The translations under genes were made by a program, and so were the position numbers. The notes under the pieces are model-generated. The model did no database searches and was not told where the DNA came from. It saw only the letters and a program-made list of their open reading frames with translations. From Gammaproteobacteria bacterium (GTDB lineage Bacteria > Pseudomonadota > Gammaproteobacteria > Steroidobacterales > Woeseiaceae): DNA of 43,928 nt. Shown one piece after another: positions 14,636 through 22,926 of the stretch; positions within the stretch are counted from its first letter, which is position 1, and each line of letters starts with the position of its first letter. The stretch spans positions 1 through 43,928 of the forward strand of contig JAOTVR010000023.1 of assembly GCA_029863305.1 (NCBI GenBank). The letters are read 5' to 3'.

Positions 14636-17062
14636 GTGCGCCGTCTGCTTCCTGCCACGCTGCTCGTGTCTGCTGGCGCGATCGGCTACGAACTGCTCTT
14701 GATGCGTACGCTTTCGATCGTCCAGTGGCACCACTTTGCCTACATGATCATCAGCCTTGCGCTGCTCGGTTACGGCGCCAGCGGCACGTTCATTGCGCTG
14801 TTCCGGCATCGCCTGGAGGCACGATTCGGTGCCGCGTTTGCCGCGAGCGCTTTGCTATTCAGTATCACGATGCTCGTCTGCTTCGCACTCGGCCAGCGAC
14901 TGCCATTCAATGCGCTCGAGATCGTTTGGGATCCACAGCAACTGGCCTACCTGAGTCTTATCTACCTGGTCTTTTTCGTGCCGTTTTTTTTCGCCGCCCT
15001 TTGCATCGGTCTCGCGCTCACCTGCAGACGCGCGGAGATCAGCCGCATTTACTTTTTCGATCTGTTTGGCGCAGGTCTCGGTGCTGTTTTCGTCATCGCC
15101 GCGATGTTCGCGGTCACCGTGCAGAACGCACTACTGTTGTTGTTGGCGCTGCCGCTGACCGCATCTGCACTGATGGCGCTGCGCTCGAGTGCGCGCGTGC
15201 CGTTGATTGCCGCACAACTGGCGTGGCTGGCATTGATCTTCGCAGGCGTTCCCCACAGGCACCTGGACTTGCAGGTCTCGGAGTACAAGGGCCTGAGCCA
15301 GGCACTGCAGGTGCTCGACAGCCGTGTAATCGGCGTCTCATCCAGCCCACTGGGTTTGCTTACCGTTGTAGAAAGTCCCACTGTCGCAATCCGCCACGCA
15401 CCCGGGCTCAGTTTCAATACCCGGCACATTCCGCCAGATCAGCTCGGCGTGTTTACCGATGGCGATAGCCTGAGTGCGATCACGCGATTCGATGGTGAGC
15501 TGGATTCCCTTGCATACCTTGCCGATGTCACGGCAGCCTTGCCGTACGCGTTGCTCGGCGAACCCGACGTCCTGGTTCTCGGCGCGGGCGGCGGCAACGA
15601 CGTATTGCTCGGCCTGTTTCACGGCGCGAACAGCATCGATGCCGTTGAACTCAATCCACAGATGACAGAGCTGGTCGAGAAGACTTACGCAGAATTCGCG
15701 GGATTTCTCTACGACGATCCTCGCGTGACTGTGTACACGAAAGAGGCGCGCGGCTTTGTTGCACAAACCGACTCACAATACGATCTGATACACATCGGTC
15801 TCCTCGATTCGGTCAGCGCGGCGGGCGCCGGTGTTCACTCGCTCAACGAAAGCTATATCTACACGGTAGAGGCTATACGGGAGTATCTCGAGCACACGGC
15901 GCCCGGTGGTGTGCTTGCGATCACGCGCTGGCTGAAATTGCCGCCGCGCGACAGTCTGAAACTGGTCGCAACGGCAATTGCAGCGCTCCGATCGATGGGC
16001 GTCAGCGACCCGGGTCAACAGCTTGCCGTGATTCGCAGCTGGAACACCAGCACGGTGCTCGTAAAAGACGGGGCACTGACAGCGGACGATGTCGACGCTA
16101 TCCGGGAATTCGCACACTCGCGCTCGTTTGACACGGCCTGGGTTCCTGGCATTGGCGCGAGCGACGCGAATCGATTCAACATATTGGACCAGGCCTACCT
16201 CTACGATGGCACCGTGGCGTTGCTGAGCGAACAGGCTAACGAGTTCGTCGAGCGCTACAAGTTCTACGTCGCACCGGCGACCGACAATCGGCCGTACTAC
16301 TTCCATTTCTTCAAGTGGGCAACGCTTCCCGAGGTCATCGCCTTGCGCAAGGTCGGCGGCGCGGCGCTGATCGAATGGGGCTACCTGATACTGATCGCGA
16401 CGCTCGTGCAGGCGGCTATCGCCGGCCTCGTGTTGATTGTCTTGCCGCTCTGGCGGGTTGAGCGCGACTGGCCAGCCGGCACGACGTCGCGCATGGGCAG
16501 CTACTTCCTGCTGCTCGGCTTCGCTTTTCTTTTCGTCGAAATGGCGTTTATTCAGAAATTCATCTTGTTCCTGAGCCATCCACTGTATGCAGTCGCCGTG
16601 GTATTGAGCGCATTTCTAATATTTGCCGGCCTGGGCAGCGCCGGGTCTGCCTGCCTTGCACGCAGACTCGAGGCACGCGGCCGCTCGCCCATCGTCGCGG
16701 TGGCCGGTGGCATAGCACTGCTCAGCGTCCTGTACGTCACACTGTTGCCCCTGTTGTTCAAGCGACTTATCGGCTACGGGGACCTGACCAGGATCGTGAT
16801 ATCGGTCGTGATGATCGCACCTCTCGCATTCAGTATGGGCATGCCATTCCCGCTGGGCCTGAAACACGTTGCCAGGACGGCACCAGCCTTCATTCCTTGG
16901 GCCTGGGGCATCAACGGTTTTGCCTCGGTCATGAGTGCCGTGCTGGCTACGCTCCTCGCGATTGAATTCGGGTTTACCTTCGTTGTGCTGTTCGCATTAC
17001 TCCTGTACGGCATTGCGGCAAAGATTCTTACCTCGTCCGGCTACTCGTCTTTGTCCGTGTAA
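14636..17062 (+). CDS. Membrane-embedded spermidine-synthase-like protein
   Basis: An 808-residue protein: about six or seven N-terminal membrane helices (residues 1-210), a central SpeE-like Rossmann domain (about 225-560) and more helices at the C-terminus (about 575-800). The nucleotide motif VLVLGAGGGNDVLLGL, the acidic VELNP and the strand YDLIHIGLLDS resemble aminopropyltransferases. However, the usual active-site Asp of GGGD is Asn and the later DxxDP-type motif is absent, so spermidine synthesis is doubtful. Such fused proteins are widespread and uncharacterised. It starts with GTG ten bases after pcm. Its last 22 bases overlap the convergent DUF3012 gene. Confidence 0.8.
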   Translation: MRRLLPATLLVSAGAIGYELLLMRTLSIVQWHHFAYMIISLALLGYGASGTFIALFRHRLEARFGAAFAASALLFSITMLVCFALGQRLPFNALEIVWDPQQLAYLSLIYLVFFVPFFFAALCIGLALTCRRAEISRIYFFDLFGAGLGAVFVIAAMFAVTVQNALLLLLALPLTASALMALRSSARVPLIAAQLAWLALIFAGVPHRHLDLQVSEYKGLSQALQVLDSRVIGVSSSPLGLLTVVESPTVAIRHAPGLSFNTRHIPPDQLGVFTDGDSLSAITRFDGELDSLAYLADVTAALPYALLGEPDVLVLGAGGGNDVLLGLFHGANSIDAVELNPQMTELVEKTYAEFAGFLYDDPRVTVYTKEARGFVAQTDSQYDLIHIGLLDSVSAAGAGVHSLNESYIYTVEAIREYLEHTAPGGVLAITRWLKLPPRDSLKLVATAIAALRSMGVSDPGQQLAVIRSWNTSTVLVKDGALTADDVDAIREFAHSRSFDTAWVPGIGASDANRFNILDQAYLYDGTVALLSEQANEFVERYKFYVAPATDNRPYYFHFFKWATLPEVIALRKVGGAALIEWGYLILIATLVQAAIAGLVLIVLPLWRVERDWPAGTTSRMGSYFLLLGFAFLFVEMAFIQKFILFLSHPLYAVAVVLSAFLIFAGLGSAGSACLARRLEARGRSPIVAVAGGIALLSVLYVTLLPLLFKRLIGYGDLTRIVISVVMIAPLAFSMGMPFPLGLKHVARTAPAFIPWAWGINGFASVMSAVLATLLAIEFGFTFVVLFALLLYGIAAKILTSSGYSSLSV

Positions 17063-17232
17063 TTGCCGAGCACACAGTGTTTCGCGAAATCTTTGGCCTC
17101 GTTCGCGGTCCACTCGCCTTTGGGTTTGTCATTCATTTTCTCGCACCACTTTTCGCTCCCGACCTCGGGCGCACAGCCGCCGATCAGTGCCACTGACAGC
17201 AGCAGGGTCAAGGTCGCCAACATTGTCCTCAT
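17041..17232 (-). CDS. Small DUF3012 lipoprotein
   Basis: A 63-residue lipoprotein with lipobox LIGGC at residues 16-20. The mature part, APEVGSEKWCEKM, then GEWTANEAKDFAKHCVL, is the DUF3012 signature with two conserved cysteines. GAGGAG lies 8 bases before the ATG at 17232; the frame open to 17298 is rejected on that ground. The family is small, envelope-located and of unknown function. The 3' end overlaps the end of the spermidine-synthase-like gene on the other strand. Confidence 0.85.
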   Translation of the reverse strand: MRTMLATLTLLLSVALIGGCAPEVGSEKWCEKMNDKPKGEWTANEAKDFAKHCVLGNYTDKDE

Positions 17233-17335
17233 TGTTTCACTCCTCACGGTAGGAATTGTCGCTGCACACATCCCGTATATGCGCACCTGAACGTCCATGC
17301 TAGCGTTTTACTGTTGGTGACAACAGGAGCAGATC

Positions 17336-17842
17336 ATGGGCGCCATCAAGCATGCCGTCATGCTGGCATCCGCCACCTGCCTGCTTCTCGCCAGCTGTGC
17401 GACCTCACCCGAAGCCGAGAGCAGGCGCAAGGCGATCGAGGCAGACATCGAATCGATACTCAGCGAGCCCCTCGACCCGACAGAATTCGGCGAGACCCAA
17501 CGGTGCCTGTCAGACCGGGAGATCGACAACTTTCGCGCTCTCGATGACAAACACATACTGTTCGAGAGCCGCCGTGGCAAGCAGTGGATCAACACGCTGC
17601 GATCGAGTTGCCCGGACCTGCGCTTTGGCACTTCGCTGCGCGTGAAGTCGTTCTCCTGGGCACGCATTTGCGATATGGACAGATTCCAGGTCGGTGACTG
17701 GTTCGACTGGCCGTGGTACCGGCGCTGGCCCTGGGACTGGAACAGCAGTTGGGGCATGGACATGCACTGTGCACTCGGCAAGTTCCAGCCGGTAACTGAA
17801 GACCAGGTTGCGGAGATCGAGGCAGTTCTGAGATCCCGCTAG
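17336..17842 (+). CDS. DUF6491-like lipoprotein
   Basis: A 168-residue lipoprotein with signal and lipobox (CLLLASCATS). The mature protein carries CLSDREIDNFRALDDKHILF, NTLRSSCPDLRFG and MHCALGKFQPVTEDQV; this order of Cys-containing motifs resembles the DUF6491 family of secreted proteins. A Trp/Pro-rich stretch (WFDWPWYRRWPWDW, around residues 122-135) is a local oddity. AGGAGCAG precedes the ATG. Function unknown; envelope location well supported. Confidence 0.75.
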   Translation: MGAIKHAVMLASATCLLLASCATSPEAESRRKAIEADIESILSEPLDPTEFGETQRCLSDREIDNFRALDDKHILFESRRGKQWINTLRSSCPDLRFGTSLRVKSFSWARICDMDRFQVGDWFDWPWYRRWPWDWNSSWGMDMHCALGKFQPVTEDQVAEIEAVLRSR

Positions 17843-17950
17843 CTCAGTCCTGCTCCATTGTAAAGACGCATAAGATGGCGATCTTGCGCATAATGACGTC
17901 CACGCTTCGGTGCCGGGATACCGTAGTCTGACACAGTCGGGAAATATGTA

Positions 17951-18409
17951 GTGAAGATATGGGTCGATGCCGACGCCTGCCCCGTCGTCATCAAGGAAAT
18001 ACTGTTTCGCGCCGCCGATAGAACCGGCGTGCAGCTGACGCTGGTCGCCAACCAGGCGCTGAATGCACCCTCGTCGTCCAACATCACTACCTTGCAAGTG
18101 CCCAGAGGATTCGATGTCGCTGACGATGAAATCGTCAAGCGACTGACGGCCGGCGACCTCGTCATTACGAGCGACATTCCACTGGCCGCCGAGGTCATCG
18201 AAAAAGGCGGGCATGCGTTGAGCCCACGCGGCGAAATGCACACGACCGAGAACATCGGCGCGAGACTCAACATGCGCGACTTTCTCGATACGATGCGATC
18301 CAGCGGCGTTGAGATGGGCGGCGGCCCGGCGGCATTCAGCCAACGTGACAAACAGACTTTTGCGAATGAGTTGGACCGGTTTCTGACGAAGTACGTCGCC
18401 AGCGGCTGA
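17951..18409 (+). CDS. yaiI: YaiI/YqxD (DUF188, UPF0178) family protein
   Basis: A 152-residue cytoplasmic protein of normal family length. It opens [18 protein letters not shown], the DUF188 hallmark, and continues [26 protein letters not shown] and the C-terminal [20 protein letters not shown]. The fold is PIN-like, with acidic residues placed as in nucleases, but no activity is firmly established for the family. Translation starts with GTG; no strong ribosome site is visible. Confidence 0.92.
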   Translation: MKIWVDADACPVVIKEILFRAADRTGVQLTLVANQALNAPSSSNITTLQVPRGFDVADDEIVKRLTAGDLVITSDIPLAAEVIEKGGHALSPRGEMHTTENIGARLNMRDFLDTMRSSGVEMGGGPAAFSQRDKQTFANELDRFLTKYVASG

Positions 18410-18421
18410 CCGGCGATCTTG

Positions 18422-19441
18422 TTATTGCCGCGGGTAGCCCTGCGAATCGATCGACCAATCGGTAAACGCATACGCATACGGGTGCTCGACGCCACGCTCG
18501 AAGTGCCATGAATTGTCGCGCCCGAAGCGAATGGCGCGCTGCATCATGGTCAGATCCAGCGCCCATCGGCCGCCGTCATTCTCAAAGAACCATGGTGCGC
18601 ATTGGCGTTGGCCAAGCGGATAGCGGATGACACCATACCGGCCGCCTGAGTCAATGCGTTCCGCTTCGGCTTCACAGCGGCGATAGGTTGTCACGATGTT
18701 ATCCATCTGCGCGGGCGTCATCACCCAATCGCGCAACATCTTCCGCGTCGCTGCTGTGTAGATATCGAGATCCGGGTTCGCGTCGCGAGCCTGCATGCGT
18801 GACAGGTATTGCGACAGAACTGTCGCGGGACTCGTGCCACTGGCCAACCGCGTCCGCGAGTTGAATACAGAGTGGACCGGCCCCTCGCCGATGCGGGCGC
18901 CGGTCGACGCACCCGCACCACCGCTGCCGGCGAGCCAGACCTCGCTTTCCAGGCCGGCGTTCTTCTTTGCGTTTTGGGCGCGGGTAACGATCAGTTCGGT
19001 AGTGGACAAGATTCCATCGGCAACCCGGCCGGCCCGGAAAAACGGCACCATTTGTCGCTGCTCGACATAGGCAATAAACGCATCGGGGAATGTCCCTTCG
19101 AGCGCATAGCCCACTTCGAGCCGTACCCGATTCTCGCCGGGGTCAATCAACAACAGCAGGCCCTGTTCTTTCGTGCTGCGATTGCCCGCAGCGATTTCCT
19201 CGAACAGCATCGCCGCGTGTGCGTCGATGTCACCCGCTTCGTTGGTCGTGACAACGCGATAGTCGATGTCGAAGTCGGCACGCAGGAGCTCGTGAAAAGT
19301 CCTGATGCGGGTGCGCTGCGCAAGGTCTAGCAAGGCCGCGTGGTCCACGACCAGTTCCGTTCTGCCCGACGGCGATGGCGTGCAACCGGTCACCAGAGCC
19401 AGGCACAGGAAAACAAAAGCCGTGAAGATCAGTCGGTGCAT
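18422..19441 (-). CDS. TPM-domain lipoprotein (YgcG-related)
   Basis: A 339-residue lipoprotein: signal and lipobox (LALVTGCTPS), then a TPM_phosphatase-type domain (about residues 30-165) with VVTTNEAGDIDAH, GLLLLIDPGENRVRLEVG and FPDAFIAYVEQRQMVP. The C-terminal 150 residues are not recognised. It starts 11 bases after the LemA gene stop, in the same operon; LemA and TPM proteins are commonly paired. TPM domains act in the membrane or periplasm, in photosystem repair in plants and less clearly in bacteria. Confidence 0.8.
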   Translation of the reverse strand: MHRLIFTAFVFLCLALVTGCTPSPSGRTELVVDHAALLDLAQRTRIRTFHELLRADFDIDYRVVTTNEAGDIDAHAAMLFEEIAAGNRSTKEQGLLLLIDPGENRVRLEVGYALEGTFPDAFIAYVEQRQMVPFFRAGRVADGILSTTELIVTRAQNAKKNAGLESEVWLAGSGGAGASTGARIGEGPVHSVFNSRTRLASGTSPATVLSQYLSRMQARDANPDLDIYTAATRKMLRDWVMTPAQMDNIVTTYRRCEAEAERIDSGGRYGVIRYPLGQRQCAPWFFENDGGRWALDLTMMQRAIRFGRDNSWHFERGVEHPYAYAFTDWSIDSQGYPRQ

Positions 19442-19451
19442 GCCGGCAGAC

Positions 19452-20387
19452 TCAGTCGAATGCCAGGTCCGGTTTTTCGCGCGATTCTTCGTCGGCTTGA
19501 AAATACGCTTTACGGTTGAAGCCGCCAACGTTGGCGATCAGGCTGCCCGGTAGTTTTCGAATGGCCGCATTGTAGGCAGCAACGGCCTCGTTGAAACGCA
19601 TGCGTGCCACGTTAATGCGATTCTCCGTTCCCTCGAGCTGCGCCTGCAGTTCGAGAAACTGATCGGCGGAGCGCAGCTGCGGGTAGCTCTCCGCGACGGC
19701 CAGGAAACTGTGCATGCGCTTGCCAACGCGCTGCTGCGCGGCATACAGAGCCGCGAGGTCGGCATCGTTCTCGACAATGCCGGCGCCTTCTTTTTGCACG
19801 ATGTCGGTGGTCGCTTTTTGCGCCGCGATCAGCTCATCCAGTACTTGCGACAGCTTTGCATCACCGCGTTGCCCGGTGACCGATGTGAGCGTCTCCGATT
19901 CGTGGCGCAAATACCTCGACACGGTTTCGACCAGTGCAGGAATGAGATCGGCGCGTCGCTCGAGATTGCTTTCGGTCTGAGCCCACGCTTCGAATACCGC
20001 TTCTTCCTTGGTGACAAGCGAGTTGTGCAACGCCGCCCAGAGGATCAGCGGGACGATCAGCAGGAGTGCGATTGCCAACAGGCCTGAGAAGCTTTTGTTC
20101 ATTTGTCCAATACCTCCGGGTTCATTCAGGGTCGCGGCTACGTCTTGCGGCGTCTGCGGGTCGACGCCCGGGCCGATCACAAACGCGTAGAAAGCGACGG
20201 CGATCGCGGCGGCCACGAGCCTCAGCAACCACTTTGACGTGGATTTGTGCGCCAGATGATCGGCACTGCCCGCCGCCCCATTCACGTGGGCACCGCCCCA
20301 CTCCAGGCTTTCTTTGAGAAGCTCGGCCTGCTCCGGGGTGAGAACGCCGTCGGCCTGCATGCGGCCAAGTCTTTCTTCAGAGTCCAC
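19452..20387 (-). CDS. LemA family protein with N-terminal extension
   Basis: A 311-residue LemA protein. The core (about residues 95-295) shows membrane helix LAIALLLIVPLILW, then NSLVTKEEAVFEAWAQ, LERRADLIPALVETV and FLELQAQLEGTENRINVAR, the coiled helices typical of LemA. An extra N-terminal part has a short helical module (EERLGRMQADGVLTPEQAEL, reminiscent of SHOCT-like oligomerisation segments) and a second membrane helix at about 53-72, so it is longer than classic LemA. It starts with GTG, overlapping the DUF2089 gene by 11 bases, with AAGGAG upstream, implying translational coupling. Role unknown, probably envelope. Confidence 0.88.
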   Translation of the reverse strand: MDSEERLGRMQADGVLTPEQAELLKESLEWGGAHVNGAAGSADHLAHKSTSKWLLRLVAAAIAVAFYAFVIGPGVDPQTPQDVAATLNEPGGIGQMNKSFSGLLAIALLLIVPLILWAALHNSLVTKEEAVFEAWAQTESNLERRADLIPALVETVSRYLRHESETLTSVTGQRGDAKLSQVLDELIAAQKATTDIVQKEGAGIVENDADLAALYAAQQRVGKRMHSFLAVAESYPQLRSADQFLELQAQLEGTENRINVARMRFNEAVAAYNAAIRKLPGSLIANVGGFNRKAYFQADEESREKPDLAFD

Positions 20388-20736
20388 CTTTCAACTCCTT
20401 GATCAGTCGCGCCGCCGTTTCCGGCAGCATCTCTCCGGCCTCGACAGCCTTGAGAAGCTCGACCGTGCGGGCATCGTCATCGGAGCGCAAACGGACCACG
20501 GCCTCGACCAGTTCGTCGAGTCGTTTACGCAGCGTCGGGTAACTGACCTCCAGGCTGGTAGCCATGAGCTTGAGGTTACCGGCCGCGAGCACCAGTTGCT
20601 CGGCGAGGTGCTGATGCGGCGGCGACAGGCGCGCCAGGCGCGGCAATGAAAAGTCGCCCTCGTAGCTAACCTGGCAGGCCTCGCAATGCAGTTTCGCTAC
20701 CGCGAGATTCGATTCACAATTTAAACATTGGTGCAT
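20377..20736 (-). CDS. DUF2089-like zinc-ribbon/HTH protein, probable regulator
   Basis: A 119-residue protein with an N-terminal zinc ribbon (CLNCESNLAVAKLHCEAC) followed by a helical region containing a helix-turn-helix-like AAGNLKLMATSLEVSYPTLRKRLDEL, with its basic recognition helix, then a helical tail. This is the DUF2089 pattern. Given the HTH and the palindrome in its own promoter, it may autoregulate the DUF2089-LemA-TPM operon; that is inference. No Shine-Dalgarno sequence precedes the ATG. A promoter -10 lies exactly 7 bases before it, so the mRNA may be leaderless. Confidence 0.8.
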   Translation of the reverse strand: MHQCLNCESNLAVAKLHCEACQVSYEGDFSLPRLARLSPPHQHLAEQLVLAAGNLKLMATSLEVSYPTLRKRLDELVEAVVRLRSDDDARTVELLKAVEAGEMLPETAARLIKELKGGL

Positions 20737-20743
20737 AAATTGG

Positions 20744-20773
20744 ATATTACTTTAATAAAATTAAAGTTTCTAA
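20744..20773 (-). promoter_or_regulatory. AT-rich promoter with a palindrome filling the spacer
   Basis: On the minus strand TTAGAA (20773-20768) and TAATAT (20749-20744) are 18 bases apart. The intervening DNA is a perfect inverted repeat, ACTTTAAT-AAA-ATTAAAGT (20749-20767). The -10 ends 7 bases from the DUF2089 ATG. A repressor binding here would occlude RNA polymerase. The neighbourhood is strikingly AT-rich compared with the flanks. Confidence 0.5.
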
Positions 20774-20813
20774 TCTATTTTATAAATTATGTGAACCCCG
20801 TCACGAATGAGGC

Positions 20814-20840
20814 AAAAAGAAACCCTGCCGAAGCAGGGTC
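20814..20840 (-). terminator. Rho-independent terminator for the secreted-protein gene
   Basis: On the minus strand, stem ACCCTGC pairs with GCAGGGT around a stable TTCG tetraloop (20839-20822), followed by TTCTTTTT (20821-20814). It lies about 25 bases after the stop of the minus-strand gene at 20865. Confidence 0.92.
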
Positions 20841-20864
20841 TCATTGGCGTACAGCACGGCCTGA

Positions 20865-21812
20865 TTACGGCGTCGCGAGTATCAGCAGTTCACTTTCCGT
20901 CGGACCACCACCGATGCCCTGAATCAGGAGCAGCCCCGAACCGGCGCAATAGTACTTGTGCTCAACGCTGGCACCGGGCTCGAGGGCCGTCCATTCCTTG
21001 ATCTTGCGGCAACCGTCATAGTCGCCTTCAAACTGGCCATCCTCTATCGATACCGTGGCATTTTGTCTCAGGACTTTGGCCATGTCCTCGGCACCTTCGG
21101 CAACCTCCTGCATCCAGTATGTGCCTGGCGTGAGTGGTTCACCGGCGGCCGGCATGTCGCTCGGCACTACGATGCCCGCTTCACCGACGATCTCGCCCTC
21201 TTCCTGACCGGGTTGTCCGGCCTCCCAGGAGCCGCCGGTGCAGTCGAGAAAGGTCTCCTCGTCGGGCCAATCGTCGACTGGCGCGCCGAGCATCACTTCA
21301 TCGAGCGACGGGCATTCGTCGCCGAAATCCCGACTGGCTTCACCCATGTACCAGATGTTGTCGTAGTCGTCCTGCGAGTACCAATCGAAGGTGAGCTCGC
21401 CGAGCCCCTCCTCCGGCTCCCAGCCGGGATCTCCGGCAATCGTCGCCAGGAGATCATCGCACTCGACATCTTCCAGTTCCCACTCCCTGTCGAGCACCAC
21501 CTGCGCCACGAAACCGTCGTAAAACTCGTAGCCAGGTTCGCTGTCAGCGAACACCTTGATGTCTCCGGGCGCAGCTGTAATCTTGTTGAACGCACACCCA
21601 TCCTCGGTCTCACCGATGTAGATGAATACGGTTGCGTCGTTCCCGGGCAGTAACGGCCAGTAAGTGTTGGAAAGCACGGTCGGAGCAGTGAAATCAGTTG
21701 GGTCGAAATCGACCGCGAGCAGACCTCCCGCCCATGCGCCGCCACTGGCCGCCGCCATCGCCAGAATCGCAGCAGAAGTGACAATGCCATGTTTGATGAT
21801 GTTTCTCTGCAT
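20865..21812 (-). CDS. Secreted acidic protein, unknown function
   Basis: A 315-residue protein with a clear signal peptide ending near GGAWAGG; AGGGAG precedes the ATG at 21812. The mature protein is very acidic, with paired cysteines (DGCAFNK, VECDDLL, DECPSLDE, FLDCTGG, DGCRKIKEW, KYYCAGSG) suggesting disulfides. A central Gly/Glu-rich linker (around residues 200-220) separates two halves. The second half (LTPGTYWMQEV, VSIEDGQFEG, VEHKYYCAGSGLLLIQGIG) looks like a beta-rich domain. I do not recognise the family. It is a single-gene unit with its own terminator. Confidence 0.7.
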   Translation of the reverse strand: MQRNIIKHGIVTSAAILAMAAASGGAWAGGLLAVDFDPTDFTAPTVLSNTYWPLLPGNDATVFIYIGETEDGCAFNKITAAPGDIKVFADSEPGYEFYDGFVAQVVLDREWELEDVECDDLLATIAGDPGWEPEEGLGELTFDWYSQDDYDNIWYMGEASRDFGDECPSLDEVMLGAPVDDWPDEETFLDCTGGSWEAGQPGQEEGEIVGEAGIVVPSDMPAAGEPLTPGTYWMQEVAEGAEDMAKVLRQNATVSIEDGQFEGDYDGCRKIKEWTALEPGASVEHKYYCAGSGLLLIQGIGGGPTESELLILATP

Positions 21813-21961
21813 GATCTTTCTCCCTGAATATAAAGGTAGAGCATGTGCCGCCGTGTCCTCGGCGAACATCCGGGTCTCTACTTTCTCTTAGACAGGGATT
21901 GCGGTGAGAATCGGTCGCTGCGGCATGCCGCAACAGCCGATTCCGTGGCGCTAGGCGCGCT

Positions 21962-22885
21962 TCAAAGCCAATCCGTAATCAGCTGGATGACCTTCGGGTG
22001 GATCAGGTAGCCCGCACCATGGTGTGGATTCGAAGCGCCGCCGCGGACCGCCAGATTGTAGATCTTGTGATCGTTGATCTCGACAATCAGCCGCTCCTTG
22101 TACATCCGCTTGTAGTCGTTCGCTATCTTCGAGTCGTGCGAGATGAAATCATCCTCCGCGGAGACGTTTTCCCAGCGCCTGATGTTACCCGGATAGCGTC
22201 GCGGACCACTCGCTCTCGCGCCCTTGAGGTTTCTCTTCACCGTTTCGTCGCCCAGCGGAGACCCGAGCGTAATCCAGGTATCGATCTTCCTGTTCGAGTA
22301 TTTGGGCCGGTATTCGCTGGTACGACTGAATTTCCAGAACGTGTCGTAGGCGACCATCGTCCCGAGGCTATGAGAAATGACCATGATCTTGTCACCTCGA
22401 TTCATCGCCCGCTTGAGCGGACCGATCATCGTCGCACGAACATTGCTGCCGAACTCGCTGTCGAAATTCCAGTAATGACGCATGTCGGCCGCAACGACCG
22501 ACACCAGGCCCTCCGTCAGACGCAACGGTCCCAGCGTCATGGCACCGACATCCGCAAGAAATTCCTTGTAGGACGCTTTGCCCGGCAGTTTCTTGTAGGT
22601 TGCTTTCGTGAACTGCCGGGCGTTGTAGCCCTGTAGCGCCGCGAGCGTTTGCTTTCTGCTCTCGACATCCTTCTTTTCGTTGTATTTCGAGCCCTTGGAA
22701 CGAAGAAACGCGTTGGACAGATCACCGTAGTAGACCAGTTCCTTGTTAGCCTTTTTGAAGGCCGCCAACTTACCCTGACGATCTCGCCCGATGCCGTGTT
22801 CGACCGCGCCAAACCAGTTCGACTGCAACGCCGCTTTTTGCGGTTTGAAGCTCCTGCCGTGCACAAAAATAATGGTCTTTCCCAT
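21962..22885 (-). CDS. Alpha/beta hydrolase (lipase-like), cytoplasmic
   Basis: A 307-residue alpha/beta hydrolase without a signal peptide. It opens MGKTIIFVHGRSFKP, with the FVHG oxyanion loop, and has nucleophile elbow IMVISHSLGTMVAYD (Ser in SHSLGT). The strand TWITLGSPLGDETV follows the usual lipase order, and a late His (GAGYLIHPKVIQL or NPHHGAG) may complete the triad. A Lys-rich insert (about residues 55-120) forms the cap. AAGGAG lies 10 bases before the ATG at 22885, supporting it over the longer frame. It follows the acetylesterase-like gene by 41 bases, so the two may be co-transcribed. Substrate unknown. Confidence 0.8.
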   Translation of the reverse strand: MGKTIIFVHGRSFKPQKAALQSNWFGAVEHGIGRDRQGKLAAFKKANKELVYYGDLSNAFLRSKGSKYNEKKDVESRKQTLAALQGYNARQFTKATYKKLPGKASYKEFLADVGAMTLGPLRLTEGLVSVVAADMRHYWNFDSEFGSNVRATMIGPLKRAMNRGDKIMVISHSLGTMVAYDTFWKFSRTSEYRPKYSNRKIDTWITLGSPLGDETVKRNLKGARASGPRRYPGNIRRWENVSAEDDFISHDSKIANDYKRMYKERLIVEINDHKIYNLAVRGGASNPHHGAGYLIHPKVIQLITDWL

Positions 22886-22926
22886 CGTACCGGCTCCTTT
22901 TCGTCTGTCGGGACAGCCGCAGTCGT

